Origin: Dreissena polymorpha | Taxonomy: Eukaryota > Mollusca > Bivalvia > Myida > Dreissenidae | Length of the DNA stretch: 64,000 nucleotides | Reading direction: 5' to 3' | NCBI RefSeq assembly: GCF_020536995.1 | Contig: NC_068357.1 | Coordinates: 123,535,704 to 123,599,703, forward strand | Shown here: positions 1 through 11,440 of the stretch, one piece after another | How the letters are laid out: every line of letters begins with the position of its first letter | Position numbering within the stretch: the stretch's first letter is position 1 | Position numbers and translations under genes: made by a program | Notes under the pieces: model-generated | What the model was told of the DNA's origin: nothing | The model's database searches: none | What the model saw: only the letters and a program-made list of their open reading frames with translations

Positions 1-224
1 ACCAAGGCACATTGGGTCCATGCCATAAACCACATGTTGCAGACGATTGTCTGTTCATTAAACACAATTCACGATACCTCCATGACATCTCTTGGCATTT
101 TGAGAAATCAGTAAAGCCAAATTTTAAAGCAAAAAAGAAAAGTGGCTTCAATAAAATATTTCAACATTACAAAATGACGAAATCTGTCAGAAATGGATTA
201 ACAGGAACTAGTGCATTATATTAG
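1..224 (+). CDS. Possible 3' terminal exon, partial, unknown product
   Basis: An open frame runs from the window edge to a TAA-type end near 224 and is followed 33 bases later by a canonical AATAAA. The decoded stretch is rich in Lys, His and Asn (for example DISWHFEKSVKPNFKAKKK) and has no domain I recognise. A last coding exon plus poly(A) signal is one reading; chance openness in AT-rich DNA is the other. No splice acceptor can be judged because the sequence begins here. I do not assign a function. Confidence 0.22.
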   Translation, partial: QGTLGPCHKPHVADDCLFIKHNSRYLHDISWHFEKSVKPNFKAKKKSGFNKIFQHYKMTKSVRNGLTGTSALY

Positions 225-256
225 CCAGTTAATTGAATCATTATAATACAGTGTTC

Positions 257-262
257 AATAAA
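257..262 (+). promoter_or_regulatory. Candidate poly(A) signal AATAAA
   Basis: AATAAA lies about 33 bases after the stop of the possible terminal exon at the left edge. It is meaningful only if that exon is real, since such hexamers are common in this AT-rich DNA. Confidence 0.25.
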
Positions 263-3071
263 TATAATTTTAACATATTGTGCAGTATTACTGCTACGTA
301 ATTAAGGGATCCGGCAAATGTAAACTTCGCTAGTACGTGTAAAGATTTTACGTTACTTCAGTGTACACAATACCATCATGAAAAGAAGCTATCACAATAT
401 GGTAAAAAATACTTGCGTTAAAGAAATGAAATTTATAATGTGTTTATAATAGAATGCTAGACTTTAAATTATCACTAATTATCACTAGCACGGACTCTAG
501 ATGACAATATACGCTCCCTGTCACTAGTAAAGAGATTTCAATATACATGCAAAGACAATTCAATTTGCATAATATGCAGGTTTTTTTCCGCGTTTGTATG
601 ATAAAATTTATAAACATTGGCATTCAATGTTAACGAAACGAAAATTTATTGATTGGAAAAGTATATAACCATAACATTTAATTTTTTTATGTATTCCGTT
701 TTTGGCTTTGTTTGATAAATGATTAAATGCACCTCTTACAAGCTGATAAAAAAAAACTATCCATACCACTTATAATTATTATCAAATTAATAAGTGTTTT
801 ATTATTTTTGCAATATCATTTATTAAAGTCTTACTATCAGAAACAATAAGGCAATTTCATTGTTTTGTTTTGTGGGATTGTCAGTATTTAGTATTCCCAC
901 CACGTTTACTCTGATGCTTATAACTACATTGTTTTTATGAAGAGGGATCGATATATATATGTGAATATACATTTATTGGTACTAAATATAATATATTAGC
1001 ACTATTTTTTTTAAAGATATTCATTTTTATTTCGCATTTGTTATCAAAATATTGACGAAGCAAAAGCCCTTTATACATGCTTTATGTTACTGTAACCAGT
1101 GTTTTTTCCCTCCAGTCAATGCGCATGCTCGGAAATATCGAAATGTAAACAATAACAATTAACGTTCGTATAGCTCAATGTGAAAGTTGACTTGTAAGTT
1201 GTTTGTATATTTGCAGGGTATGCAGCCTTCTAGTGTTTCACACACAAGTGCCTGCTGACCAGATACCAGTCTGGTTCCACTTTCAGTGTAGAATGGGAAC
1301 CAGACAATATTTCTGCAAGAAGCCAGTCTATAAAACTGGTCAGGAACCAGCAGATATTTGGAAACAAATAAGCACGTTGTGTGCTGGAAAACAGCAGATA
1401 TTTTTGTTAAAAGTAAACCGGCCAAAAAGATGATGCTAGGAAACCAAACGTTTATATTGCACGTAAAGAAACAAACCTTTCCGTTTTTGGAGGGCACCAA
1501 TAGAATATGTGTGCTGGCAACAACAAGTACAATTAGAGAGTTATTTTTATAGGTAAAGCCTTAGGGCAGTCATATAACAAAGATTGAAGTCTATTTTAGT
1601 TGTAATCATGACATCTTTGAAACAACTCAGTTTTAGAAAGTAAACATGGAAAATAATACACTGTTAATTACATTAAAATTTATACAGGTATAAAGTTGTT
1701 TTTTTATTATTTTGTAACTTCATTTTGATTGGTATGTCTGAATGTATTTGGTTGATGAATATATAACCCCTGTTGATGATTATATTTGGTAAATTAGTTT
1801 GTTAATCAAATTAATTATTTTTCTTTTTTTTAATGTTTAGTCTTTATTTTGCAGTATATCTTATAATGATATTTTAATTTATTTTTGTTACTAATACTTT
1901 AAGTCATTTTTTGAATATCTATTTTACGGATGCAAAAGGAAAACACCTTACCTGTAATGGTCAAACACAATTATACGAGTTATATACATAGAAAAGATTC
2001 ACCAACATTATATATTTTTGATGCATGGTTTATTGTTAAATGATACATAACATTTTATTGTGTAAACTATCTGTTTCTCTTTTTAAACTGCTGGATTTGT
2101 GTAATGTGTTCCCGGATAAGCTATAAGGCAGAGTAGGCAAGTGTCTATGGGCCCTGTAAGACAATGACGAAAGAATATTATTTACTACTAGGCCTAATCT
2201 AAAGGCTTCATGAAAACAATTATTTTACTTATATCAATGTTATTTTTCGATTAAAGGCTTGACATATTTTTACCAAGTCTGAAATGATAATAATTTATTA
2301 TTTGCAAAAATGTATTGTTTTGCTGTTGATTTCGTGTTCAATATGTTTACTAGGGGGCTAAGACTGAAGAAAAATTCAACACATTGCTGTTTCATTTTGA
2401 GGGCCTGTGGCGTGAGCCCCACAAGTTCACTGCCTATGGGCCTCCCGGGTGCTAATCGGGCACTGGTTCCTATTGTTATTGATAATTGGGATTGTTTTTC
2501 TTTTTACGTTTTATGGCTTTAGGATTAGGTTTCCGCTTTTATAACAATTGTGCCTTGTCTGGCCATTGTTTTAAAATGCATTTACCTTATTTAATTTTAT
2601 ATTGCTAACAATCATTGTGGGTTTTATAGCAGGTGTAATACAGGTGCCTACACTGGTGCTGAGATTTGTTTATTCATTATTTGAATAATGCAAAGATATA
2701 TCTTCAGAATACTTGAGTAAGGTTATTGAAATAAACAGTTGTTAAGTCGTATTGTTCTTTGTTAAAATTTGTTCAAAATTTATTGATAATTATAATCAGT
2801 GTAAAATCAGAAAGAAGTGAATTTACTGTACTTGTTTTTCGAAATATACAAGTGTTCATAGGTTGGATCATGCTTGCTGAAACGTTAAATCCATTTCAAA
2901 CGTTCTTGATTTTGTTAACAATGTTTAAATAAATGTGAATGAATGTCAAATGGTCAAGTGTTCGCTTTTTATCTTGCCCCCAACTGTTCACAAATCCTTG
3001 TATTTTATTTCAATTATGTTTATATGATTTGTGAATAATTCTGGGCCAAGTGTGAGGTCGGAATTCCTTGA
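263..3071. other. AT-rich stretch with no supportable gene
   Basis: I see no exon with credible splice sites and no recognisable domain. Short open frames around 1,159-1,552 and 2,310-2,522 look random in composition. A slightly GC-richer patch near 2,400-2,470 resembles decayed mobile-element sequence but cannot be assigned. Confidence 0.5.
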
Positions 3072-3257
3072 AACTGGTTTATACCGGTAACGCCTTGCAT
3101 TGAACTGCTTAATACCGGTAACGCCATGCCTTGAACTGGTTAATAACGGTAACGCCATGCCTTAAACTGTTTAATACCGGTAACGCCATGCCTTAAACTG
3201 TTTAATACCGGTAACGCCATGCCTTGAACTGGTTTATACCGGTAACATGATGCAATG
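3072..3257 (+). repeat. 31-bp tandem repeat, six copies
   Basis: Six consecutive 31-bp units each carry the core TACCGGTAACGCCATGCCTT with small changes. The outer copies are the most diverged, and the last has a different 3' part. It lies in non-coding DNA. Confidence 0.9.
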
Positions 3258-3329
3258 AAAGTTCCAAGGTGGTGACCCCAGTTATATTCATTTTTGTCAA
3301 TTCCCCTTGCGGAAACTCAGCCGCAATAT

Positions 3330-3995
3330 TGCATCAGAGATTGTCCAGAATGTAATTTTGTCATTTATCATGCAGTTTTACAAAAACTCATAAAAAAGAC
3401 CACCACGAGGAGACGGCGTGTAACATATAAAACCTGCCTCTCTACCTTTAAAACAAGGTATAACCATATTTTGGGTAAAAAGTCAAACTTTTGTGACATG
3501 AAATAGCTTGTGCAGACTGAAACCTTGTCATTCATCATGCAATTTCAAAATTACTTAATACCCATTTTCAGTATCATAAGGCAACCTGTTGCGTGAAATG
3601 TCCGTTTAACTACCCCAAAGATCAGTCACACTAGATCAAATGTAAACTTTTCCAGCTTGTCTGGACTGCAACTTTTGCCATTTAGTATGCAATTTCAACA
3701 ACGTAATATAAATGACCATAATGAGATTGCGTATTTCCTGTTACACCCATCTCCCTACCTCAAAGGTCAAAGTCCCACTAAAGGGTTCAAATGTCAAAAT
3801 CGGTCAAATAAAAGGTTGTCCTGTCTAAATCATTCACCTTGCAATTAAAATGACTACACAAATGGCAACCATGAGAAGACGATGCATGGCATGAACCATC
3901 TGTCTCACTACCTAAACATGCAAGGTCAAACATAAAGGTCAAAACAGAGACGTACATGGCGTTATCTACGTCTCTAGTCAAAATTGAATTTGGCC
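3330..3995 (+). repeat. Diverged tandem copies of a ~160-bp bivalve-type repeat
   Basis: The phrase family GTCATTTATCATGCAATTTC recurs at about 3,355, 3,525, 3,675 and 3,830, so about four decayed units of 150-170 bp follow each other. The words CTACCTCAAAGGTCAA and GGTCAAA are typical of dispersed repeats in bivalve genomes. It is non-coding. Confidence 0.65.
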
Positions 3996-5133
3996 ACACA
4001 AATAATTTTACCACAAATGCTCACGATGCGGAAAATGAGCCAAGTAAATGTCATGGTCCCAATACAAATTCTATGTGTGTTATAGAGATAGCTAAGACAA
4101 AATAACAACAACAGGCCCCATTTTAGACTTTCTGGAAGTATAAAAGTTTCGAAGAAACGTGTATTATGAGAACAACTTATTATAAAACAAATTATTTGCA
4201 ATCACCCTTAAATGAATATGTCGTTGGAATATCGAATACTTATTACACTACTAAATGAATTTTATTATGGGAATTCCCTTTACACAACATTTGTTTCTAA
4301 TACGACGTAGACACTGTGTAACATAACAGCCCTGTTATTGTTTATTCTTATAGCGTAAATATTATGTTATAAATTAATTAACACTATGATAGAAATCTAA
4401 TTACTGATATATATTTATAATATGATAGGAATTTATAAATAAATTAAATTATCATAACTGTATGTTTAATGATATGACAAAATCATGTATGCATATCAGA
4501 AATTAAATAGATGTTTGAATAATGTAAGAAAATGTTAAAGTAAAATAACTGTTATAATTAATGATACATCTTATATCATAATGATAAGTGTTCAGAACAG
4601 CAAGTAGAAACTAGTTCAAAACAATTGAAGGTTTATTAATCCTTGCATTCATGGAGGAGTTAACTAAGTAAACAAGTTGGAAAGTCAAATATAATATATT
4701 TAGATAGGGGAATCGAGAGACCATATATTTAACAAAGCATTCAATTAACGAAAGTGTCAACATATTGACATAGGATTGTTATTACCTCATATAGTCATTG
4801 GAATAGGCCAGATGAAAGGGTCACCAAAAAGCCTTATTTGCATAGGTCATACAATGTATTGCACCGGGAAACGTAACGTTAAAACTTTATATCATCACAA
4901 CGTAATTAAATTTTGGAGTATTCGACAAGCATGTAAATACATGAATTAATTGGTTTCTCGAGTACAGTTAGCAATTCAACCAATCAACAATAAGCACATG
5001 AAGAAACGGGCACTAATGACCAATCGAAGTTATAAGGGGTTTTTATGCAAATTAACCTGTAGACAAAATGTAGATGTTTGGTCAGAATTAAGCAATAGAT
5101 TATGCGGTTAGATTTGTCACGTTTTCTTGACGT

Positions 5134-5152
5134 GGCGGCCATGTTGGCCGCC
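5134..5152. repeat. GC-rich hairpin GGCGGCCA-tgt-TGGCCGCC
   Basis: Perfect 8-bp arms with a 3-nt loop sit in a short CpG-rich island within otherwise AT-rich DNA. It could be a regulatory patch or a relic of a repeat; the sequence does not decide. Confidence 0.7.
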
Positions 5153-5461
5153 GCGCGGTAAAATTGTATTTCACGAACATTAGCAAGCGTTGTATTAGAA
5201 AATATTCAACAGAAATAAATCGCGATGAAAACAGAAATGAACTTTGTTTGTTACTGTGTGTTCACCACGAATAATGTGTAATTACGTTACTACTGTAAAA
5301 GATACAATAAGAATTGATGACAATAAATAAACAATAATCTTCTAGCAAGACGTTTTACTCACGAATTAGGTAGTCATAAAGACAGCACTATTGACCTGCA
5401 CTTCGGTGTTAATGCATTACTTTTTACTCAGGTATCCTTACCTTATATTAATTATTTTCCC

Positions 5462-5487
5462 TTAGTTGTTCGCAAGCGAACAACTAA
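5462..5487. repeat. Perfect 26-bp hairpin, 12-bp arms
   Basis: TTAGTTGTTCGC is followed by AA and then its exact reverse complement. No T-tract or gene end sits next to it, so it is more likely part of a small mobile element than a terminator. Confidence 0.85.
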
Positions 5488-5840
5488 AAACTGCAAATAT
5501 AAGATAGCATGTTTCGTTACGCTGATTGACTCAATTGATTTACTCAAACGCGATTTAATAACAATTAGTTGCATGCAATGTGCACACTAATTTATTTCCC
5601 ATATTTTGCAAAATATCAGTGGACGTTTCGAAAATTTGTTCAGTGTACACAACGGAATCTGCAAGTGTAACATATTATACATACATGCTTAAGTAATTGA
5701 ATATCTACTGAACAGAAGAAATATTGTGTACAACATTTCCGTATACAGTCCGATAAACACGATGGTAAATTAAGCACGACGGACAATACAATTCAGTTTG
5801 TATACTTTAAAGAAATGTTTACCTTCATATAATATTTATG

Positions 5841-6100
5841 CCCCGGATCGAGTGATCGGGGGTATATTATTTTTGGCCAGTCTGTCATTGTATGTGTCTG
5901 TCATTCTGTCCCAAAACTTTAACCTTTGTCATAACTTTTGCAATATTAAAGATAGCAACTTGATATTTGGCACGCATGTGTATCTCATGGAGCTGCACAT
6001 TTTGAGTGGTGAAAGGTCAAGGTCATCCTTCAAGGTCAAATATATGGCTTCAAAGCGGCGATGTAGGGGGCATTGTGTTTCTGACAAACACATATCTTGT
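5841..6100 (-). repeat. Short interspersed repeat, family R1 (minus orientation)
   Basis: Read on the minus strand it starts with AACAAGATATGTGTTTGTCA and continues through CACCACTCAAAATGTGCAGC to a short terminal stem (CCCCGGATCGAGTGATCGGGG on the plus strand, one base over the arms). The same family recurs at 25,380-27,000, 30,927-31,160 and 36,335-36,620. Confidence 0.85.
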
Positions 6101-6235
6101 TAATCAGTCGGTTCAACGATACCTCACCACTCAAAACGGAAAGGCAGCTAAATGCGATACAAACCAAATGCGCGTAAGCATCAGACAAATATTTAAAAGA
6201 AAATAATGGTCATACTTGTTTTTTTTAGCATTTGG

Positions 6236-6241
6236 TTTATT
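6236..6241 (-). promoter_or_regulatory. Poly(A) signal AATAAA of the membrane-protein gene
   Basis: On the minus strand AATAAA lies about 50 nt after the TGA stop at 6,291. This spacing suits a compact 3' UTR and supports the reading of 6,291-6,924 as a terminal exon. Confidence 0.6.
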
Positions 6242-6290
6242 GAATTCTACCTGTACTTTGGAACACAATAATACATATTCGATATTTCTC

Positions 6291-9200
6291 TCACGAACGC
6301 TTGTATCCAGTACGGAAGCAGGGTCCGCGATCAGTTCCCTGAAACGCCTTGTTCTCAAAGCTCAGATCGCTGCTCTCTACGGGATGCGCTGTGCCAACGC
6401 TGTTTCTACAATACCGGTCAATGTTTGAGGTTGTGTCTGGCATTTCGACCGGCAGCCACGAATGTTCGCAGACGGCAATTTCGTACGAATATCTTCGCGC
6501 GATTTTCTTTCCCGCGTGAAAGGCGTTTGAAAGCACGAGTGAATCGTTATCGCTGCGATTCCTAGCATCATGAACAGTATTTCGCCGTGGTGCTGCCTGT
6601 AACGTCGACTTGAACGCACCAGTCAGGTTGCTTTGTCTATTTAAAATGGTCCCCGCATTCGTAACATCATCAGTGGACTTATTAACGAAAGTCGGATTGT
6701 ATTCACCCATCATATCAATAAAGGGAAAGGCTTCGTTTGACTCTGACAGATGCACTCTACTGGTCGAGGCAGAGGTTGAAGGCATGAAGGACTGGGTGCG
6801 CTGTTCTCTTCTGCTGTCAGATGGCGTCTGCTTGTCCTCGATACTCACAGGGTCTGCCACGTGACATGTGTCTGCGGTCTGCTGCCTGCGCGCTGCTATC
6901 CGTTCCTTGATGCGGCGCCTGTCTCTGGAAATACAATTCTCAAGTTAGTTTCGCTTAACACATTCGTGAAGGTTAATTTTATCTTATCTTAGCAGAACAT
7001 AACAGGCAATGTCTCAGTTGAACTTAACATCACGTTACGAGGTACTCTTACATCAAACCAAATGACCCAACATCGCGAGGACATTCCCCCACTTTTACCC
7101 TTCTGTATAAGAACAATTTAGTAAAGTTACAGTCGCCTCTGTATCTCAACTATCGTTGCTCTGTATTATAGTTGTAATGTTTCTGTAAACGCTCTTTGTT
7201 AGTATTTCAGAAAACGTAAGCTGAGCTCTCTAACAATCAAATGCAATATATCCGTCGTTGACAATAATAATTGTTTTCTAACTTATCGAATGAAGTAAAT
7301 TATGACAAATATGACTCGTGTAAACCTTGTGAAATAGATATTTATCTAATGTTAATTTATCTAACTATTATTCATTATAATTTCCTTTTTATGTTACTGA
7401 CATTAGTCTGTGGTCTTTCTAGACAATATAAATTGATATTATTGTTGCTGATGATGCTGTGCAACATGACGAACGGCTCCAATTGTTCTTAATAGTTTGA
7501 GGAGGGGGGGGGGTAATAATATTTAATAAAAACTATGATAAAATAATCTGAGATATTTATGCTATGCACAGAAGTCTGTCTCTTTTTACAATACTTAAAA
7601 ATATCATATTGCTATCTTATAGTTCATAATATTTCCAATTTTGTCATTTTCAAAGAGCATACATGCCAATAATACGTTCGCACTAGTATATGTCAATATG
7701 TTGATGAATCAACTTCATGCTTCATTTTGAATAATTTTACTCATAAATTTACTTTAAAACTATGGTAATAAAAATATTACTAGATGCTAAATTAATCAGA
7801 AAATTTATGAATGTCACCGATTGAACAGATCCAAAAATGTATCGCACAATAGGCATGATTTTCATTAAGTAAATTATGTCAGGTATTGATGCAATCGATT
7901 TACCAACCCATCAAAGAATAGCATTATTTGACTTCCTTGTTTCCCCAAACATAAAGTATGCTCTGAAATATGGGGCTTCCATAAAGCAAAATACATTAAA
8001 TTAATACACACTATATCTTTAAGATCACTTCTTGGAGAAAAAATCTACAAACTCATCCGCACTCTACTGAAAACTCGGTAGGATCCCTTTTATATGGGTC
8101 GCCAAATTCACGCGCTAAATATTGGTATAAATTTATCAATTTACATAACGATCACATTGTAAAAAAGTGTATAACATTTTAAAGAGAGATACGCTAAGAA
8201 ACAGAGTTCATGACAAAAAATGGGTATCAAATAGAAGGGAATGTCTCGTAACTAACGGTTTTGGTAAAATTTGGAATAGAGAAAATTTAGATTGAACTCG
8301 CTCTGGAAAATGATAAAAGGCGAATTATAGAAAGTTATCATTAAACCTGGCATTTCGACGTAAACGCATCATATAAATATAAAACATAATACTCAAATTA
8401 TAGCCATTCAAGAAAAGAAATACAGATTTGCTCTTGCAAGATACACGAATGAATGAATGAACAAGCATGCCGATCCTGGTACATGAACCAAATTGAGCCG
8501 GCCGATCCTGTTACATGAACCAACAGAATGCCATCTTTACTTGTTTGCCCAATGTATAAGGAGTTCAGAATAAAATACTTTAAATCTTATTTCTTTCACC
8601 GGCTTACCCTAAATAAATTCGAAAATATCGGCTTATATAATATCGCCAAATTTATAATGATAAGAAATAAAGAAAAGACACTTAATAATTTACACGTTAT
8701 ATACTTTACTATTATGAATCCAACTCACTTTTCATTTACGTCAACTATCTGTTTAATGTGTCACAATTGCCTTTATAGTTAGCATTGTAATGTGTCACTA
8801 TTGCCTTTATAGTTAGCATTGTAATGTAATGTGTCACTATTGCCTTTATAGTTAGCATTGTAATGTAATGTGTCACTATTGCCTTTATAGTTAGCATTGT
8901 TATGTAATGTGTCACTATTGCCTTTATAGTTAGCATTGTAATGTAATGTGTCACTATTGCCTTTATAGTTAGCATTGTAATGCTGATTACCTTCTTGTTG
9001 TGTGTTCGGTTGACTATGTATTTCTCCATATCGATGTTATGTACATGTGTATTGTGCGTTGACATTTCATAATGCTAATGCAATACATTTAAGACTTTTA
9101 CTTGGACTGAATTCAACAAAACTTTGTCAACATAATTGTAAACTGCTTCCAAATAAAACAATAAACATTTACAAACTCGTCAGAAAATAGTCACCAGAAC

Positions 9201-9623
9201 TCGGTATAAAACATTTTATCACGTGACGGATTTGGAATCCTTTGGTGTAAGAGTTGTTTGAATGATTAAGGAGTGATCTGTGGCCTTTTCACTATTTGGT
9301 GAATTGACAAAATAAATGAAAAAAGTTCCAGATTCGTAAATGATAATTGTAGTTATGATATTTGCGAAAAAACAGTAATACTGAACATTTACCATGCTCT
9401 AAAATATCCATTATATGCATCTTTTGATGATTTAAAAACCTGAAAATTACAGATCACGGCTTATATCTATAATATACACGTGTGACCCACCTGACGGCCT
9501 TGATTGCGCTTATTGCGCACGTGAGCACGAATATGGCGCCGAACATTGCTCCCAGCACGAGGCCTGTGGTGCCCTCCATCAACGCCATGACGGAACGCCG
9601 GAAGTACCGCTGTACGTAGATGT
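6291..9623 (-). CDS. Last two exons of an unrecognised single-pass membrane protein
   Basis: Two minus-strand exons join in phase. The upstream exon (9,491 to about 9,623) ends AG before GTGGGT. It encodes a hydrophobic helix (GTTGLVLGAMFGAIFVLTC and on to AISAIKAV). The last exon (6,291-6,924) starts after TTTCCAG, restores an Arg codon across the junction, and continues DRRRIKERIAARRQQ, a basic stop-transfer patch, then about 195 polar residues to TGA. The positive-inside rule suggests the long Ser/Thr/Asn-rich tail is cytoplasmic. About 254 residues are visible. The upstream exon start is ambiguous (acceptor at 9,623 or 9,609), and the ectodomain exons and start codon were not found in the window. 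No family is recognised. The gene lies downstream of the helicase on the same strand. Confidence 0.6.
6925..9490 (-). other. Intron of the membrane-protein gene
   Basis: It is bounded by a GTGGGT donor at 9,490 and a TTTCCAG acceptor at 6,925. It is AT-rich, with a G run near 7,503-7,512 and a 39-bp tandem repeat. No further exon was seen. Confidence 0.55.
8755..8982 (+). repeat. 34-39-bp tandem repeat, six copies
   Basis: Each unit carries TTGCCTTTATAGTTAGCATT. The first unit is 34 bp and later units are 39 bp because of an added AATGT. The 39-bp period is a multiple of three, so it gives an artificial open frame on the minus strand; I do not treat it as a gene. Confidence 0.92.
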
Positions 9624-11440
9624 CTACCAGGAAAATCAACCAGGACAAAGGTGTCGTACTAGATGTTTTGATTACTCTTCTACAGTCAATTCATTTCTCC
9701 GGGATTTCACAAGATAAGCCGTAGATTGTATTGATGTCTCAAGGGAAAAGCACGAGCACAAATGTGTTCAAACCACTGTTCTTAAAAAGTGAAACAATTT
9801 TATTAGCGCTTCCTGTCGACAACCAAGCATAATATATATAATATAATAATAACATACTTTTTACGATACGTTTTGTTCATATGAACAGCAGCATTTCAAG
9901 TTTGTGTCACCTAGGAATAACATTTACTGGCCTTTCATACCAATAACTGTCTTGGGACCTTATAATACCCACTAAACATGCATATCTATTGCATGTCACG
10001 TGTTAGCGGTGTTCGTACGGCTTCAGCGTTCATTTGTAATTAGTAATCTCCACGTTTCAAATGGTCAGCTAACGTGTGACACATGAAAGGCTGACAATGG
10101 TTGTCACGTGATTGTTTTACACGTATAAGAATCCACTAGAGTAAACGTATATCCGTCCAGCACCACTGTGATTGGATCACACCGCAAAATTATATATTAA
10201 ACACACACAAAAAACACACAGACGCGCGCGAATTGCGAAGTATTTTAAACGCACGTTATAAGTTCTTAACTTGTCGAAAAACGCGGTTGGAAACCAATTG
10301 GAAGGTGAACCAACACAAATACAAGTTGCGACAAAAATAAGTCAGCTTTCTTCGCAAAATTCCTGGTGCAAGAGCATGCTTACAACTAAATCATAATTAT
10401 GTGTCACGCATTATCAAGTCTATCAAACACGTGTATCCGGAAACGCCGAGGAGCTTTCGACAAACACGATATGCATTATCGCCCGTGTCTAAAAGCATTC
10501 CGGCATCAGGTACAATTTGCAGGGATTATCATCGTATTTTGTCAGTTTCCCCGCTATAATTTGAGCATCGTTTTGGGAAAACTGCATGTGTACATAGTGT
10601 CGTCCGAACAGGCTAATCAAGCACGAAACTTTCCGCCTAGACCGCATTTTCGTTTAGAAGAGACTTCCTTTAAACGAAAAATTCCATAACAGCGAAAAGT
10701 GTCGCCACTTATTTCGGACTACAAGGCTCATCTGGGAAGCCCAGTGTTCCCAGAAAAGGGCTCACATTTTACAAAATCTGAAGAATTGTATGCGTCTAAA
10801 GAGTAAACAAGATCAGCCCACAGAGCAAACAAATGTATCACATGACATCCTAATATATTAAAATGTGTTGGTGTAACTAAGTCTTAAATGATAAAATAAA
10901 ATCGTTTAAATTACATTATTAATTACGTAATAATTTACCACACGCACCCGTACATTTTCTAATGACAATAATATCCTTATTTTTTAATCAAAATATGTTT
11001 TCTTATTTTATTCTCAGGATCGTGTGAAATATTCTGCAATACATTATAGCTAGAAATTGTTAAAAAAACGCACTTCCTACTGTTTTCGCCGCTAACAAAC
11101 TTCACGCACGTATTCTCACACTAACATAAATCAGTTTTTCACGACTTGCAATCCTTAACTGCCTGGGTTATCGCTCCTCAATTCGTCAATATTGTATATT
11201 ACTTATTCACAGGCTATTAACTGTGATTTTCACTTTTTTCTTTGTTATTATTACATTATTTCACAATCGTCGCAAACGAACGCAACACGTCTAAGCATAA
11301 GTTCAGCGTATAACGAAGATATGTCTCGATAGCACGCCAATATTCCGATTCATGATCATGGCGCATGTGCGTTTACGATCCGGTTGTTATGGAGGCTGAC
11401 TTTCTGCCACGTAATTGTGTCATTCTGTCAAGTCATTCTG
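9624..11440. other. Non-coding stretch upstream of the membrane-protein exon
   Basis: No supportable exon, although 5' exons of the membrane-protein gene may lie here unseen. A diverged copy of MITE-A is recognisable at about 10,590-10,760. Confidence 0.45.
10590..10760 (+). mobile_element. Degenerate MITE-A copy
   Basis: Recognisable words include GTGTCGTCC, AACAGGCTAATCAAG, AGAAGAGACTTCCTTTAAAC and GGCTCATCTGGGA, in the same order as better copies at 39,371 and 40,978. The ends are eroded. Confidence 0.7.

Larger units (their letters stand above)
3996..5840. other. AT-rich intergenic stretch, no gene seen
   Basis: No supportable exon. Two short inverted repeats are listed separately. The rest is AT-rich with scattered homopolymers. 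Confidence 0.5.

Noticed and set aside
1159-1552. Overlapping open frames on both strands near 1.2-1.5 kb
   Set aside because: No splice-site logic, no domain and no codon bias. Left as non-coding.
8745-9065. Minus-strand open frame with a 13-residue repeat
   Set aside because: A 39-bp tandem repeat in an intron. No start context, no domain, and the non-repeat remainder is random.
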